From assembly GCF_000712295.1 (NCBI RefSeq), contig NZ_JMKI01000053.1, positions 1 to 59,365 on the forward strand: a DNA stretch of 59,365 nucleotides. The letters run 5' to 3'. Source of the DNA: Synergistes jonesii (lineage in GTDB: Bacteria; Synergistota; Synergistia; Synergistales; Synergistaceae). Both the position numbers and the translations under genes were made by a program. Below, in pieces: positions 47,896-55,450 of this stretch; position 1 is the stretch's first letter, and every line of letters starts with the position of its first letter. Under the pieces are notes generated by a model. It did not search any database, was not told where the DNA came from, and was given only the letters and a program-made list of their open reading frames with translations.

Positions 47896-50376
47896 CTATG
47901 CCCCAGAATTATTTCGTGACCTTCTCTTTGCCGCGTGTGTGACGAGGGGGATCGCCGCCAGCAGCATAATTCCCATGTACCCGGCGGCATTGCAGCCCCC
48001 GGAGGAGCCGCTAGACGATGCTGGGGGCTGCGGGGCTTCCGCCAACCTGACGACGGCGATCGAACTGATGATGCCGCACTCCGCCGGGTTGAGGTCAAAG
48101 CCACCGTTGTCCTGGATGTAAAGCGCCAGTTTGTAGGAAGCGTCCGGGTCGATTTCATCCTCGGGGGCCATCATCCTGTCGTCCATCGTCTGCAACGTGA
48201 AACGCTTGTCGCCGAAGGCGTCCTGATCTTCGGCGTAGGCGAAGAACTCCCCTGTGCCGTCCGGACGCGTGCAGACGAGCGCCGCCTTTTGCGGCGTATC
48301 GGCCATCAGCAGGTCGCCGCTGACTACTAAAGCCGCCACAGCGAGCTTGTTCGGCTGCCGTGTGGTCATCTGCATGACGGGCAGCGGCTTTATCTGCGTT
48401 ATCTCCGCCTTGTCCAGCGAGGCGGCGTAGTCGACCGCGGCTCCGAGCAGCGCTGAACTGAGGAAGGCGACGCCCTTTGAATTGGTTCTGAACGCCGATA
48501 TGTCGGCGCCGCAGGCGGCGGCGATATCGACGAGCATATCCGAGGTCGCGCCCACTACTTTCAACGCCTCCGCGTAGGTCGGGACTACGCTGCCGGCCGG
48601 AATGATGCCGGAGATGTCCACATCCTTGATCTGCTCACCTTCAAGCGTGATGGAATCCTTGAATCCTCCGTCGGCAGTCGCAACAGTGAAGGTGTACCCG
48701 TAGGCCTTATCGTGTCCCTTCCTCAGCGTAACCCGAAGAGTTCCGTCTTCCCTACGCTCCAAGAGCACGTCGTCGGAGAGGGCCTCGCCGGACAGCGCGG
48801 AAAGGCTCCAGGCGACGCTCGTGTCGTCTGCGTCGGAGGGAAGCACGGCGACGCCGAGGGTACGCGTCTCCCCCTCCGTCAGCTCAGATCTGTCGCCGTA
48901 GGCAATAACGGCTTCCACCGGGATGTTGCCTTTAGCTACTTTAAGCGTCGCTTCAAGCGTCACGGAGGTTTCAAAGTTCGATATATATCTGTCCTTCGGC
49001 TGGCCGGAACCTGTGTCCGTATGGCCGAGAAGGCCTTTTATATCGGCGGAGAGCGCCGCGTAGGAGATATCATCCGCTGTAGCGAGGGCCTTGACCTTAA
49101 TCGTTTTCGAGCCCTGCCCGCTTATTATTTGGAGCTTAGCCCCGTCCGCGTGCCAGGTATATTTGAGCCCCGAGGCGTCGGCCTGCGGCGGATAGGAGAT
49201 GATGTGTACCTCGCGCTCTTCGCCGGGCTTGATCGTGCCGAAGTCGGCTGCGTCGAATATCGCGGCGGCCACCGGCAGCTTGCTTTCGTCCGTCACCCTG
49301 CCGTATTCGTAGTGCCCCATAGATGCGTTGCCGTTCAGCGGCTGATCGTCCGTCATCTTGAGCCAGTAGCAGTTCTGATAATCATAACCGAAGGCGCCGA
49401 CTACGCCGCCGGTGTAGCCTGCGGCGCCACTGATCTTAGCGGCTACCGACACGGAATCTGCCGTGATGTTGCTGTTGAAGCCTCCGAAAATGCCGCCGGC
49501 GTCCATGCCGGAGATTATCGAGTTGGACATTACGACGCAGTTGCGGACTTCGCCGTGGTACCACGATGAGAAGCCAACTACACCGCCTGCGTAAGCATAA
49601 CTTATCGGAACCGAAGCTACTGGGCCGAAGACGACGCAGTTGCGTATCATAGCCTTGATGCCATCCGTCACAGGTCCGGTACCGTCACCCCTTGGGTTGC
49701 CGTTGAGCCCGGCGATGCCTCCGGCGTAGCCCCTCTTAGAGCTGGTGGCGAATACCGCCACATCGGTGGCGCAGTTTTCGATCAAGCCGTCGGCCCAACC
49801 GGCGACGCCTCCGACGCCTTCGCATTTGGAGGCATCGACGCTCCCCTTGACGACAAGGTTTTTGACCGTACCTTCGTTGTCCAGATAGCCGAAGAGCCCC
49901 GCCGTTTCGCTCTGCGTATCGTTATGCACGTAGAGATTCTCGCAGGTGACTATAGAAAGGCCGGATATGGTATGGCCACCGCCGTCGAAGGTGCCGTCGA
50001 AACCTTTATAATTTGGAATTACACTAAACCCGCTTTGAACTGACTTATAGTCGATCTTCCACCCTATCGGCGCCCACTCTTTCCCCTGGAGGTCGATGTT
50101 GCGCGTTAGCAAGATGTGTTTATCCTTAAAATAGATACTTGGGTCAAACCAGTTGCCGACCCTGTTCGTCAGCTTCGCAAGCCCGGCGAGCTCCTCCGGC
50201 GTCGAGATGAGGAAAGGCTTTTCCTTGGTGCCGCGTTCGTTTTTGTAGTCGTCATACCACCTGGTGTCCGGCGTCCACGAGTCGGCGTACACGGCGGCGG
50301 CGAAGACTAAGAGTATCAGCAGCGCTAGCTGCGCCGCGACGGCCCGTTTTGTTTTTAAGAGAGTCCTTACGTTCAT
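47896..50376 (-). CDS. Large surface protein with GLUG repeats and Synergist-CTERM tail
   Basis: It has a signal peptide (to about 31), then FLISTPEELAGLAKLTN (55-71) and a run of GLUG-like segments forming a probable beta-helix (GLFGYLD, GVGGVAGWA, GYAGGIAGL, YAGGVVGF, DAGGIFGG, YTGGVVGAFG; about 160-325). Two Ig-like segments (about 375-585) and an uncharacterised C-terminal region follow. The tail has SSGGCNAAG, a hydrophobic stretch and a basic end, the Synergist-CTERM pattern. Length 826. It begins 12 nt after the other GLUG gene. Role unknown; binding at the cell surface is inferred. Confidence 0.75.
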   Translation of the reverse strand: MNVRTLLKTKRAVAAQLALLILLVFAAAVYADSWTPDTRWYDDYKNERGTKEKPFLISTPEELAGLAKLTNRVGNWFDPSIYFKDKHILLTRNIDLQGKEWAPIGWKIDYKSVQSGFSVIPNYKGFDGTFDGGGHTISGLSIVTCENLYVHNDTQSETAGLFGYLDNEGTVKNLVVKGSVDASKCEGVGGVAGWADGLIENCATDVAVFATSSKRGYAGGIAGLNGNPRGDGTGPVTDGIKAMIRNCVVFGPVASVPISYAYAGGVVGFSSWYHGEVRNCVVMSNSIISGMDAGGIFGGFNSNITADSVSVAAKISGAAGYTGGVVGAFGYDYQNCYWLKMTDDQPLNGNASMGHYEYGRVTDESKLPVAAAIFDAADFGTIKPGEEREVHIISYPPQADASGLKYTWHADGAKLQIISGQGSKTIKVKALATADDISYAALSADIKGLLGHTDTGSGQPKDRYISNFETSVTLEATLKVAKGNIPVEAVIAYGDRSELTEGETRTLGVAVLPSDADDTSVAWSLSALSGEALSDDVLLERREDGTLRVTLRKGHDKAYGYTFTVATADGGFKDSITLEGEQIKDVDISGIIPAGSVVPTYAEALKVVGATSDMLVDIAAACGADISAFRTNSKGVAFLSSALLGAAVDYAASLDKAEITQIKPLPVMQMTTRQPNKLAVAALVVSGDLLMADTPQKAALVCTRPDGTGEFFAYAEDQDAFGDKRFTLQTMDDRMMAPEDEIDPDASYKLALYIQDNGGFDLNPAECGIISSIAVVRLAEAPQPPASSSGSSGGCNAAGYMGIMLLAAIPLVTHAAKRRSRNNSGA

Positions 50377-50388
50377 CTTGCTTTCCTC

Positions 50389-52344
50389 CTATTTCCGGCA
50401 TCCGCGCCTGACGCTCACCGCCATAAACGCCGCCGGCAGCAGCAGCGCCAGCAACACTATTGGGCCGCAGGCCACCGTCGAACAGCCGCCGGAGCTTCCG
50501 CCGCCGGGAGTCACCGTGTCTGCCTTGGCCGTGACGGTCAAAGAGGCCGATAGGCCCGTTCCGTCAACGGCTTTCGCAGTAAGCTTATATCGTGCCCCTT
50601 CAACGAAATTCACGAGCGTTACCTTCACCCGGCGCGTCGATTCGATATAAGTTATCTCAAGGTCGTCAGTCGTGGCCGCGTCGCCGGAGATTACTTCGTA
50701 GCTCCATTTCAGTTCCGGGTATGAGACACCACTTTCGGGAGTGATGGAGGCTGCCACCTCTTCGCTCGCACCGGCGCTCTTGAGGATTATCTCCTCCGCG
50801 CTGAGTAACAGCTCTTGCAGCGAGGAGAGCACACTCAGCACGACCGCCTTAAGCGACCATGAATTTCCGCCTGGAAAGCCTGAGGCGCTAAGGTAAAGTT
50901 CGGTCGTTCCGCTTTTTCCGCTCCTTATCACAGCAGTATCGCTGGAGTAGGCCACAGAAAGAGCGGATTTATCCGAGGTCCCCCAGGAAAACCCGAGTTC
51001 GCCCATGTCGCCGCAGTTAGTTGGGAAGACAAGAGCCTTTATTGTTGTAGGAATGTTTTCCACAACCTTATAAATAGGCGGCAGTATCACTGAAGCCGCA
51101 CGGAGGTTTTTCGCCTCGATCACCTTGAGAGCCTGTTCGTCGGTTATTTCGTCAATGTCGCCGACGGCTTCTTCCGCCCGTCCGTCGCCGCCGAGCCATT
51201 CGCATCCTGTGAAGGTGGATATCCTTGCTCCGTGCCCGATCAGGCCGCCGATCATTGCCGACGGCGCTGAAATAGAGACGGCGGAGGAGCAGTATTCAAA
51301 TAATATGTTGTTGGTATAGCCCACGACGCCGCCAACATAGAGTCTCTTGCCCTCCGCAGCGGAGGCCGTTATTTTTCCTTCTCCAGTACAAGCCACAATA
51401 GCATTGCTGGCCCAAAGATTTCCCGCGACTCCGCCAATCTGGGCGCTTTGCGCGGTCTTTATATTCATATCACAGAAGCTCGCGCAGTTTGTCATCGAAC
51501 CGACAGTATGTATCCATCCCGCGATACCTCCTATATATGATGTCCCGCCAAGCGAGGCGTCCCCTGGAGCCGTAAGTACTATCGAGCCGGTAAAGCCGCA
51601 GTTTTCAACAGCGCGTCCGGCTTCCCCCACCACGCCCCCTACAGTGGCGTCATAAGACAGGCTGATATCCGCCGAGACATAACAATTTAGGAAACTACAC
51701 CAGCTCATACCGGAAATGCCTCCGACATGCCCGTGGCTGTCGGAAGAGATTTTTCCACTAAAGGAGCAGTTTTCAATTGTTTTGTTGATCGTCCCATTGG
51801 CGGTTGCCTGTGTGGCACCCAACAGTCCACCGATGTAGAAGCCAACAGATCCGGCGTCTTTGTCCGCCTGGGATGGGCGTATATCTCCCTCTATATGCAG
51901 GTTTTTAAAGACAGGATAGACAGCTTCGCAATAGCCGAAAAGACCGATATATGAAATATATGAAATGCCATCACTAATGGGATTTTTTATTTCGCCAAGT
52001 CCACTTACTTTATGCCCGCAACCGTCAAAAGTGCCACGAAAACAATGCAGAAGCTGCCAGCCGGTCTTGGTGCGGTGGCCGATGGCCGTCCATGTCCCGC
52101 CAGAAAGGTCTATGTCGCTCGCCAGTTTCACCGTCTTGCCTTCAAACTGCTCTGTGCCGTCGTTCACGAGCTTAGCAAGCCCTGCAAGCTCCTCGGCAGT
52201 GTTAATCGTGAAGGTAGCGTCCGCTGAGTTCGCCTCATACCAGCCGATGTCGGCTGACTCTATCCAATTCGCAGCCGAGGCCGCACCGGCGAATAATAAA
52301 AGCGCAGCGAGGATGATGTGAAAAGTGATTTTTCTTATGAGCAT
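50389..52344 (-). CDS. Surface protein with GLUG repeats and Synergist-CTERM tail (first gene of the operon)
   Basis: A paralogue of the following gene, 651 residues: signal peptide (1-25), INTAEELAGLAKLVND at 47-62, DIDLSGGTWTAIGH at 77-90, then GLUG-like turns (IGLFGYCE, YIGGLLGA, HVGGISGM, TVGGVVGE, YIGGIAGW, QIGGVAGN, YVGGVVGY, MIGGLIGH) to about 380. An Ig-like part (about 415-600) and SSGGCST-hydrophobic-basic tail (614-651) follow. GGAGGG lies about 10 nt before ATG. It is directly downstream of the riboswitch leader, so B12 should repress it. Function not known. Confidence 0.75.
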   Translation of the reverse strand: MLIRKITFHIILAALLLFAGAASAANWIESADIGWYEANSADATFTINTAEELAGLAKLVNDGTEQFEGKTVKLASDIDLSGGTWTAIGHRTKTGWQLLHCFRGTFDGCGHKVSGLGEIKNPISDGISYISYIGLFGYCEAVYPVFKNLHIEGDIRPSQADKDAGSVGFYIGGLLGATQATANGTINKTIENCSFSGKISSDSHGHVGGISGMSWCSFLNCYVSADISLSYDATVGGVVGEAGRAVENCGFTGSIVLTAPGDASLGGTSYIGGIAGWIHTVGSMTNCASFCDMNIKTAQSAQIGGVAGNLWASNAIVACTGEGKITASAAEGKRLYVGGVVGYTNNILFEYCSSAVSISAPSAMIGGLIGHGARISTFTGCEWLGGDGRAEEAVGDIDEITDEQALKVIEAKNLRAASVILPPIYKVVENIPTTIKALVFPTNCGDMGELGFSWGTSDKSALSVAYSSDTAVIRSGKSGTTELYLSASGFPGGNSWSLKAVVLSVLSSLQELLLSAEEIILKSAGASEEVAASITPESGVSYPELKWSYEVISGDAATTDDLEITYIESTRRVKVTLVNFVEGARYKLTAKAVDGTGLSASLTVTAKADTVTPGGGSSGGCSTVACGPIVLLALLLPAAFMAVSVRRGCRK

Positions 52345-52407
52345 CGTTATTTTTCCCTCCTTCGATTTATTGAGCTTCTTTCGACGCCTGAATAGCGGAA
52401 GAAGTTC

Positions 52408-52467
52408 TCAACCGTCGGGTGAATGCTGGAAAAATAACGCCGTCTTTTTATAAGGGAATAACGACAT
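52408..52467 (-). CDS. Possible 19-residue leader peptide in the riboswitch leader
   Basis: A short ORF (MSLFPYKKTALFFQHSPDG) with AGGAG 8 nt before its ATG lies between the second leader hairpin and the first GLUG gene. It is not part of the aptamer. It may be a chance ORF; there is no homology or codon-use evidence. Confidence 0.3.
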   Translation of the reverse strand: MSLFPYKKTALFFQHSPDG

Positions 52468-52488
52468 CTTCTCAGCTCCTTTCATATA

Positions 52489-52513
52489 AAGGCGGTCAGA
52501 TAACATCCGCCTT
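52489..52513 (-). terminator. Terminator-like hairpin in the riboswitch expression platform
   Basis: AAGGCGG and CCGCCTT form a 7-bp stem with an 11-nt loop, followed on the minus strand by TATATG. The U-tract is weak. It lies about 155 nt past the aptamer and upstream of the first gene. Confidence 0.4.
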
Positions 52514-52544
52514 CGCCGGAGCGGGAAGACCTTGACATAGATAA

Positions 52545-52582
52545 GGGAGAGAGCGTTGTGTGATGCAAAACGACTCTCTCCC
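52545..52582 (-). promoter_or_regulatory. Long hairpin downstream of the cobalamin aptamer
   Basis: GGGAGAGAG and CTCTCTCCC are perfect 9-bp arms; inside them CGTT/AACG adds four more pairs with one unpaired base. The structure is stable but lacks a T-run, so it may be an expression-platform element or a pausing hairpin. Confidence 0.5.
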
Positions 52583-52668
52583 CTATGAATATGTACACAA
52601 CATCTGTTTGCATACAAAAAGTATATGCGGAAATCGCCGTCCTGCGCCCGCTGCGCATCGCTAACTCC

Positions 52669-52915
52669 GAATCCCCGGTAGGTCTTCTGGCTCCCGTTCA
52701 TCCTACTGCAAAGCGTCTGTCCCACTTTGCATAAACAGCTTACGCGAATTTGTAAAAAGCATGCAAACTTGTTTTGCTGTTTACCCCGCGCCTTCTCACC
52801 CGTGTCGCTAACCTAAGGCGGCGACTGTCGGCAATGGCATATCGCGGTTTCGTCCCGATTACAGCAGCAGCGGCTGCCCCGGCTTTCATACCGGATTCCC
52901 TGGCTCCGCAGATTC
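52669..52915 (-). ncRNA. Cobalamin (B12) riboswitch aptamer
   Basis: Read on the minus strand the order of conserved elements is right. The P1-like pair is GAATC/GATTC (complement 52911-52915 and 52669-52673). GAATCCGGTATGAAAGCCGG is followed by GCTGCTGTAATC, then the central CCATTGCC-containing core, and finally the hallmark AGCCAGAAGACCT (complement 52680-52692). It precedes the operon with the TonB receptor. Binding of adenosylcobalamin or another corrinoid should lower expression of all four genes. Confidence 0.93.
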
Positions 52916-52923
52916 TGAATTTT

Positions 52924-52952
52924 TAATTACTCAATCGACCGACGCATTTCAA
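52924..52952 (-). promoter_or_regulatory. Candidate promoter for the riboswitch operon
   Basis: TTGAAA (complement 52947-52952), 17 nt, TAATTA (complement 52924-52929). The start point would be close to 52917, right at the aptamer 5' end, which supports the weak -10. Confidence 0.4.
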
Positions 52953-53190
52953 GGTTGTCTTTTACCGGCAGAAGCCCCCCTTCCTATATCGCCACATTTG
53001 CGGTTTACACTGTTTTCACAAAACAAAAACAACTAATAAACGATATGACAACAACAAACATACAGCACCGTACAGAGGACGTATCGCAACATACCAGACT
53101 CTTCCGTAGAAAGCCGAACCAATGTACAGTGCGCTTTCAAGCTTGGAGTAAAGTATAACATCTACGCCACCTCTGTCAAGACATACTCGC

Positions 53191-53215
53191 TTACACATCC
53201 AGGATGTCTGTGTAA
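53191..53215. repeat. Imperfect palindrome upstream of the antitoxin gene
   Basis: TTACACATCC and GGATGT-CT-GTGTAA pair as outer TTACAC/GTGTAA and inner ACATCC/GGATGT arms. It lies about 25 nt upstream of a TTGACT hexamer (53239-53244) that may be the -35 of the dinJ promoter. It could be an operator or a terminator remnant. Nothing else gene-like is seen between 52953 and 53299. Confidence 0.35.
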
Positions 53216-53299
53216 CATATAAGGGCTCTGTTTTTAGCTTGACTTTATATGCACCTTGTTATGTATTGTGCGTACAAAACATAGAAAAGAGTACTATAA

Positions 53300-53575
53300 A
53301 TGCCATCAGTAAATCCGATAATACAAGTGCGTGTAAATCCTGAAATAAAGGCCGCGGCCTCAGAAGTTGCGGATGGTATAGGAATTCCGCTTTCAACGCT
53401 GATAAACACCTTTGTAACACGGTTGGCATGGGAGGGGAAAGTGCCGTTTGAACTTATAGCTCCGGCCGTTCCAAACGAACGCGTACGCGCGGCGATAGCC
53501 GAGCTCGAAGATGGAAAGGGGACTCGTTGCGCCACCATCGAAGAAATGTACAAAACAGCCGGAATAGAAAAATGA
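53300..53575 (+). CDS. dinJ: RelB/DinJ-family antitoxin
   Basis: A 91-residue antitoxin with an N-terminal ribbon-helix-helix (IQVRVNPEIKAAASEVADGIGI, residues about 8-29) for operator binding and dimerisation, and a C-terminal toxin-binding segment. The pattern VNPEIKxxA...GxxxSTLIN is typical of DinJ. Its stop overlaps the start of the damaged yafQ-like gene (ATGA). With the toxin broken, it is an orphan antitoxin here. No strong ribosome-binding site is seen (only AAAAGAG). Confidence 0.85.
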   Translation: MPSVNPIIQVRVNPEIKAAASEVADGIGIPLSTLINTFVTRLAWEGKVPFELIAPAVPNERVRAAIAELEDGKGTRCATIEEMYKTAGIEK

Positions 53576-53845
53576 GAGAGCTTGAACTATCGACACAATT
53601 AAAAAAGACCTTAAGCGCCTGTAAAAACAGAGAGCGCCGCTTGACGAACTAAATACGGCAATCGAAATACTTCAAAGCGACATTCCTGTTCCAGAGAAAT
53701 ATAAAGACCATATCCTTATCGTCAACTGGAAAGAATATCGTGAGATTCACATAACGTCGGATCTGTTGCTGATATATAAAAAACAGGAACAGACAGGCTG
53801 AAACTCGCCGCCGCGGGAAACTACGTGGAGCTGTTTAACAGGTAA
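53572..53845 (+). pseudogene. Broken YafQ-family toxin (RelE superfamily)
   Basis: The start MRELELSTQLKK is YafQ-like but the frame then closes early. Reading shifts by one base near the A-run at 53603-53608 give KDLKRL, then an in-frame TAA, and then LDELNTAIEILQSDIPVPEKY followed by NWKEYREIHI and LLLIYK, all recognisable YafQ sequence. A second shift near 53795 restores a tail ending NYVELFNR. At least two frameshifts and one nonsense codon mean no functional mRNA interferase is made. Sequencing error cannot explain all three lesions easily. Confidence 0.85.
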
Positions 53846-53958
53846 ATGACTAAAAACGCCTCTTAAACGATAAGCCACAGAGACTCAGGGCCTGTATTTT
53901 TATGTTTTTTATCGTAAAACGCCAAATACGAGTAGCAAAAAGTTTATAAATAAGCAGG

Positions 53959-54549
53959 TTATTTATTGCGATAGTCGTTTGCGTCTATGCAGCGATCGTA
54001 TTCTTCTTTTGAAAGGCGTATCCAGTCTGTGCCGTCGATGCCTCTTTTTAAGTCCGGGTGGTCAGGCATGACGGAGGCGATCTTTATCCAGCGTTGTTTT
54101 TCATGTGCGATAGCTCGTATCTCTTTACCTACCTCCGCGAAGTCTGTGTCACGGCTGAAAAGAACAGCTACGTCACAGCGGCCGAGACGGGCGGTGCGCA
54201 CAAGATCAAGGGCGATTCTGATGTCCACGCCTTTTTCACTGGGTGTACCGTTGTTGTAGTGGAGCGGCGTGGTAAAGGTATCGACGCGCGTGTCCTGCGC
54301 TTTATGGGCGGCCAGTTTATTATTCCAAAATGAGTGCCAGAATGGATTCCTGTCATACGTGTGTACACCGGTATAAAGATGAATACCTGCAAGTCTCCAA
54401 TCTGGATACCTACCGACTATTAATCGGGAAAGAGCGACAGGATCGAAATTGGGATAATTTATCTTCCAGGCTGCTTTTACTGAGAGATAAAGATTCTGGA
54501 GGTCAAAGAATATTTCAGCACGTTTTATTTTTGGTTCGAAATAATGCAT
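53959..54549 (-). CDS. NYN-domain protein (PIN-like putative RNase)
   Basis: A 196-residue protein of the NYN/LabA-like group, a PIN-fold nuclease family. Acidic residues are in the right places: Asp16 in EIFFDLQNL, the Asp in KGVDIRIALDLV, and the pair in SRDTDFAEV, a metal site. It ends in a variable Lys/Asp-rich tail. AGGAGG lies 5 nt before the ATG. The message starts about 75 nt upstream and that leader is almost entirely a hairpin ending in a U-run. Substrate unknown; it lies in the accessory region between a broken toxin gene and an integrase remnant. Confidence 0.85.
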   Translation of the reverse strand: MHYFEPKIKRAEIFFDLQNLYLSVKAAWKINYPNFDPVALSRLIVGRYPDWRLAGIHLYTGVHTYDRNPFWHSFWNNKLAAHKAQDTRVDTFTTPLHYNNGTPSEKGVDIRIALDLVRTARLGRCDVAVLFSRDTDFAEVGKEIRAIAHEKQRWIKIASVMPDHPDLKRGIDGTDWIRLSKEEYDRCIDANDYRNK

Positions 54550-54560
54550 TTGAACCTCCT

Positions 54561-54616
54561 AAAAAATAACCCCTTTGAAGCTATTGCAACGGGTACGCCC
54601 GTCAACTCCAAAGGGG
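54561..54616 (-). ncRNA. Structured leader RNA or attenuator ahead of the NYN gene
   Basis: On the minus strand the arms CCCCTTTG and CAAAGGGG (8 bp, 54609-54616 with 54570-54577) enclose an inner hairpin ACGGG-CGTA-CCCGT (54589-54602). The closing arm is followed by TTATTTTTT and then directly by the AGGAGG ribosome-binding site. It is thus a terminator-like structure in the 5' leader, or a roughly 60-nt small RNA with its own promoter. I do not recognise a known riboswitch class. Confidence 0.6.
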
Positions 54617-54629
54617 AGAAGATACTCAT

Positions 54630-54658
54630 ATTATACAAACGGATAGGAGGGGAGTCAA
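54630..54658 (-). promoter_or_regulatory. Strong promoter for the leader RNA and NYN gene
   Basis: TTGACT (complement 54653-54658), exactly 17 nt, perfect TATAAT (complement 54630-54635). The start would be near 54623, a few bases before the hairpin. One of the best sigma-70 matches in the window. Confidence 0.75.
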
Positions 54659-54977
54659 GGCCGGCCGGCGATCCTTAATCTCCAAGTACCCCGAGGCACA
54701 AAAACAACAATACCTCACTGTTGCGTTGTCAGCGCAGGGTTATGATATGTCCAGCAAAAGAAATACTATAAACCAGTGAGGGAAGGAGGTGCGGACAAAA
54801 TATTGGACTGATCATGCAGCCAGACCAAGACTTTGGTAGCCACGGCTCGACGCCGAAAAATATGTAACAAACTCGCCGGCATTTTAGAGATATACCGTCT
54901 CGCCAGGGAATGGCGCGCCGTTGAATCCGAGCGCCGGGCTTGAAGCCGCCAGAAAACACGGGACAAAATAGCTGCCT
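54659..54977. other. Stretch with no supported gene
   Basis: Several short ORFs exist on both strands (up to 76 codons on the minus strand) but none has a ribosome-binding site plus recognisable content. A plus-strand frame from about 54830 reads like a short Arg-rich helix but has no start. The stretch looks like decayed mobile DNA. Confidence 0.4.
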
Positions 54978-55049
54978 TTACTTCGCCCCGTCTCTCAGTG
55001 CGTCAAGATAATCAGCATACCACTGCATCATCTCGACGCGCTTATCCAT
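54978..55049 (-). pseudogene. C-terminal remnant of a P4-type tyrosine recombinase (integrase)
   Basis: The last 23 codons (MDKRVEMMQWYADYLDALRD and a short end) match the typical C-terminus of P4-like prophage integrases, in which RxxMMQWWADYLD precedes the stop. The frame upstream of it (to 55259) does not resemble the integrase catalytic domain, so only the tail survives. It suggests a past integration event at this locus. Recognition is by pattern alone. Confidence 0.4.
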
Positions 55050-55450
55050 ACTTTCTCCAAGCAAAAACGCCACGAGCTCTTTCCTGAAGTCAATACATCG
55101 AGAACGAGTCCGTTCTCGATCGGAATCTCGCCGCGCTTTCACGAACTCAAAATACGGGCTATCTCCTTCTTCAATTCTTTTTCGGTTATCACCGAAGCCC
55201 CCCCTTCTGTCTCTCAAAACCGGCGATTTAACACGAAACGCAATCCAGCAGACGCGCATGATACACGAAACACTCTCAATCGTTATACATCACCCCATAG
55301 TGCCTTTAAAAACAAAAAAACCGCAAAAGCCCGTCTACAACAGGCCTTCCGGCTCATTTCAAGGTGTTTTGATTTACTTTGAATTTAAGAACTGGTGCCG
55401 GAGGGGGAGATAGTTTATAATCAATAATAAATATAAGGGGAGGTTTTATC
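55050..55450. other. Gap before the zinc-ribbon gene
   Basis: No supported gene. The minus-strand frame continuing the integrase tail lacks family motifs. A perfect TATAAT at 55416-55421 is a possible -10 for the zinc-ribbon gene, with a poor -35 (TGGTGC at 55393-55398). Confidence 0.4.

Noticed and set aside
52408-52725. A 105-codon minus-strand ORF over the riboswitch
   Set aside because: It runs through the conserved aptamer, whose sequence is fixed by RNA structure. Only the last 19 codons have a ribosome-binding site and are listed separately.
54561-54616. Reading the NYN leader as a mini-ykkC or preQ1 riboswitch
   Set aside because: It lacks the paired ACGR loops of mini-ykkC and the preQ1 pseudoknot sequence; left as an unclassified structure.
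54729-54966. Minus-strand ORFs of 76 and 66 codons
   Set aside because: They overlap each other in different frames, with no ribosome-binding site or recognisable motif.
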